A stretch of 8,376 nucleotides of DNA, taken from contig JAILNW010000398.1 of assembly GCA_024691145.1 (NCBI GenBank), positions 1 to 8,376 of the forward strand, read 5' to 3'. The stretch's first letter is position 1, and each line of letters begins with the position of its first letter. The notes beneath the pieces are model-generated. The model had not been told where the DNA came from and searched no databases. It saw nothing but the letters and a program-made list of their open reading frames with translations. The stretch is from Lachnospiraceae bacterium (GTDB lineage: Bacteria; Bacillota; Clostridia; Lachnospirales; Lachnospiraceae). A program made the translations under genes and the position numbers. Shown here in pieces: positions 6,530-8,376 of the stretch.

Positions 6530-7417
6530 CTAAAATCCAAAGACTTTATTTAAAACCATTGCTATTACTTCAGACATTTTAGCGATTTCCTCATCAATAT
6601 CCTTGCTTGTAACATACAATTTATCCTTTTCCAGTTCCTTTATCTTTTTCATCATGAACTCATAATATTTTGCTTCCTCAATATATTCATAATCCCCCAT
6701 AATATCACTAACTATAGTTGTCATATCAATAACAGTAGGAACACCTATTGCAATTACATCGCAGCCAAGTACCTTTTTATTTATAGGGCTTCTGTTATTA
6801 CCAACTCCCTTTCCTGGATTAATTCCTGTATTAGTAATCTGTATTGTACTGCTTAGTCTTTTGACCATTCGTGCAGACAAAGCATCAATAACAATCACAA
6901 GACCAATGTTATTTTCCTTAACCAGAGACTTTATAATATCTACAGACTCCATGCCTGTCTGAATAAGAACCCCCGGAATAACCGTTGCCACATTAAACAT
7001 ATTATTTTTATTTTGGAAATCTTTTCCATATATATTTATAAGGTGTCTTGTTGCATTTACTTTAGACACAGTATCAGGTCCCAGTGAATCCGGCGTAGCA
7101 TACGGATTACCCAGACCTGCAACTAATATTTGTTTTTTTCTGTATCTTTGTAACATCTTAAAAAGTACAGTATATAAGGCATCATTCATTTCTTCATAGA
7201 TATTCGCTTTATTTATACAATCAAGAGTAATATAAAGACCTTCTGGTTTATTCATTTTTCGTGCTGATTCTTCACTTTTTATAGCAACCCTTGTCATTCT
7301 AATATTACCACTTTCATTTCTTTCCCTGAATATCTCAACTCCGTCAATTTCAACATTATTACCAGAATAACTTTCATGTATTTCAACAGCAAGGTCTGTA
7401 TTAATAAAATTAAACAT
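6530..7417 (-). CDS. gpr: Germination protease GPR (spore endopeptidase)
   Basis: A 295-residue protease that starts degradation of the small acid-soluble proteins coating spore DNA during germination; the family is made as a zymogen in the forespore. Visible hallmarks are TDLAVE (7-12), MTRVAI (41-46), GLGNPYATPDSLGP (101-114), PGVLIQTGMES (148-158), DALSAR (178-183), GINPGKGVGNNR (198-209) and VIAIGVPTVID (221-231). Asp110 and Asp178 probably correspond to the two essential aspartates of the A25 family, judged from context and spacing. The pro-region before TD|LAVE is only about 8 residues, shorter than in Bacillus. The ATG has GGAGGA 5-6 nt upstream. The gene follows the ComEC-like gene by 52 nt, echoing the comEC-holA-rpsT-gpr order of many Firmicutes but without the two middle genes. 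I see no convincing sigma-G promoter and no terminator after it. It marks the host as having sporulation ancestry. Confidence 0.95.
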   Translation of the reverse strand: MFNFINTDLAVEIHESYSGNNVEIDGVEIFRERNESGNIRMTRVAIKSEESARKMNKPEGLYITLDCINKANIYEEMNDALYTVLFKMLQRYRKKQILVAGLGNPYATPDSLGPDTVSKVNATRHLINIYGKDFQNKNNMFNVATVIPGVLIQTGMESVDIIKSLVKENNIGLVIVIDALSARMVKRLSSTIQITNTGINPGKGVGNNRSPINKKVLGCDVIAIGVPTVIDMTTIVSDIMGDYEYIEEAKYYEFMMKKIKELEKDKLYVTSKDIDEEIAKMSEVIAMVLNKVFGF

Positions 7418-7469
7418 AACATTCCTCCATAAATGTATATAAAGTAATGTTACCCAATATTTCCTTTAG

Positions 7470-8376
7470 CTATTCATTGAAAATGTTTATTCTGACTTCT
7501 TGGCTTTTTAAACCATCGGTTACAATAGCACCTTTTCCTAAAGTTTTATATACTTTAACATTATACTTATCAAGTCTTTCTAAAACCTCATTATTTGGAT
7601 GTCCATAACTATTATTTAATCCTGCCGATATTATACCATAGTCAGGTTTTATTGTATCCAGCAGCAGTTCAGATGTTGACGTTTTTGAACCATGATGAGG
7701 TACCTTAAGTATGTCCACATATTTAATACCCTTATCAGATAGATTTTTTGCAAGGCTTTCTTCATGTAATGTATCAATATCCCCTGTAAATAAGACATTA
7801 TGCTTTCCAGTACTATATAGCAGACACATGGAATAACCATTTTCATCAGCATAAATGCCATTATCATCGGGATGAAAACATGTAATCCTATAACCTCTGC
7901 CTTTCACCATATCTCCATTACAAAAGTATATGATTTTGCTTTTATCAAAAAGCTTCTCAAACTCCCTATAACTGTCGCTCTTTTGTTCTTCCTTTAAATA
8001 TGGCAAAATGATTTTACCAATGTTTATATCAAGATTATCTTCTACAATTTCCTTAATTCCTGATATATGGTCATTATCGCAATGGCTTACAAAAACATAA
8101 TCAAGATTTCTTGTTCCATAATATTTTAAACATGGCATAACTTTATATTCTGCTATCTTCTTTTCATCAGAACTTCCGCAATCAGATAATATGTGTTTTC
8201 CATCCCCGGTCCTTATATATGTACACTCCCCCTGTCCAATATCAAGGGTAACCATTTTGCAGGACATTTTATTAAAGGGCAGGAATATTATAAAGCACAC
8301 TAGAAGCCATATTGCAGGATTAATTTTAAGCTCTCTAATATATTTATATACCATTATAACCCTTTTATATGGATAT
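7470..8376 (-). CDS. comEC: ComEC/Rec2-like protein, C-terminal metallo-beta-lactamase domain (5' end probably outside window)
   Basis: Numbering from the ATG at 8354, 294 residues are visible. One hydrophobic segment (about 14-27) is followed by an MBL-fold domain: LDIGQGE (37-43), SDCGSSD (57-63), the metal site SHCDNDH (90-96, HxDxDH as usual in ComEC), LFTGD (188-192), VPHHGS (218-223) and SAGLNNSYGHP (243-253). In ComEC this domain follows the membrane channel that takes up single-stranded DNA and is thought to degrade or process the non-transported strand. The frame has no stop between 8354 and the window end (seven more sense codons), and the basic residues before the hydrophobic segment look like an inter-helix loop. 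I therefore favour a truncated ComEC. The location next to gpr agrees. The alternative is a stand-alone membrane-anchored MBL hydrolase starting at 8354, where AAAAGGG lies about 6 nt upstream. Confidence 0.82.
   Translation of the reverse strand, partial: YPYKRVIMVYKYIRELKINPAIWLLVCFIIFLPFNKMSCKMVTLDIGQGECTYIRTGDGKHILSDCGSSDEKKIAEYKVMPCLKYYGTRNLDYVFVSHCDNDHISGIKEIVEDNLDINIGKIILPYLKEEQKSDSYREFEKLFDKSKIIYFCNGDMVKGRGYRITCFHPDDNGIYADENGYSMCLLYSTGKHNVLFTGDIDTLHEESLAKNLSDKGIKYVDILKVPHHGSKTSTSELLLDTIKPDYGIISAGLNNSYGHPNNEVLERLDKYNVKVYKTLGKGAIVTDGLKSQEVRINIFNE

Noticed and set aside
7417..7452. Seven-base inverted repeat (TAACATT at 7417-7423, AATGTTA at 7446-7452) flanking the gpr ribosome site
   Set aside because: Only 7 AT-rich pairs with a 22-nt loop; too weak to claim regulation.
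7418..7490. Search for a sigma-G promoter before gpr
   Set aside because: TGAATA near the comEC end and a CATTAC-like box are present, but the spacing is about 21 nt and the -10 match is poor.
7649..7867. Minus-strand 72-codon frame inside the ComEC-like gene
   Set aside because: Out-of-frame shadow of the metallo-beta-lactamase domain, with no support.
1..8376. CRISPR, defence genes, transposons, phage genes, tRNA or rRNA
   Set aside because: No spaced direct repeats, transposase or integrase motifs or tRNA-like cloverleaf were found. The only tandem repeat is the coding array in lepB.

Overview
The window looks like chromosomal core sequence from a low-GC, endospore-forming Firmicute of class Clostridia, most likely a Lachnospiraceae relative. 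Supporting signs are AT-rich DNA, strong GGAGG-type ribosome binding sites, a germination protease gene (gpr) directly downstream of a ComEC-type gene, a Bacillus-like LeuRS of 807 residues without the leucine-specific insertion, and a single-chain transketolase. The family-level assignment is inference from protein flavour, not from a search. Every supported gene lies on the minus strand, so transcription runs from high to low coordinates.

In transcription order: (i) 8376-7470 is the metallo-beta-lactamase-fold domain of a ComEC/Rec2-like DNA uptake protein. Its frame is still open at the window edge, so it is probably the C-terminal part of a longer gene. (ii) 7417-6530 is the spore germination protease gpr. 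(iii) A 107-nt gap holds a well-formed sigma-A-type promoter with an extended -10, followed by a three-codon mini-ORF with a strong Shine-Dalgarno. (iv) 6422-5895 is a hot-dog acyl-CoA/acyl-ACP thioesterase, 5877-3454 is leuS, 3424-2405 is the signal peptidase lepB, and 2392-401 is transketolase tkt. The gaps between these four genes are 17, 29 and 12 nt, so they probably form one operon. (v) A 36-bp near-palindrome lies after tkt. (vi) The first third of a short-chain dehydrogenase/reductase gene starts at 311 and runs off the left edge.

Functionally this is a housekeeping cluster (charging of tRNA-Leu, protein export processing, pentose phosphate/carbon metabolism, thioester hydrolysis) next to sporulation and competence-type genes. 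I see no defence system, CRISPR array, phage, transposon or RNA gene, and no clearly new multi-gene system. The most unusual points are: the signal peptidase carries a 22-unit acidic hexapeptide repeat at its cytoplasmic N-terminus, encoded by a 36-bp DNA repeat; LeuRS has non-canonical editing (TTCIET) and KMSKS (KMGKR) motifs; the palindrome after tkt has a third arm copy covering the ribosome binding site of the next gene; and a mini-ORF precedes the thioesterase.
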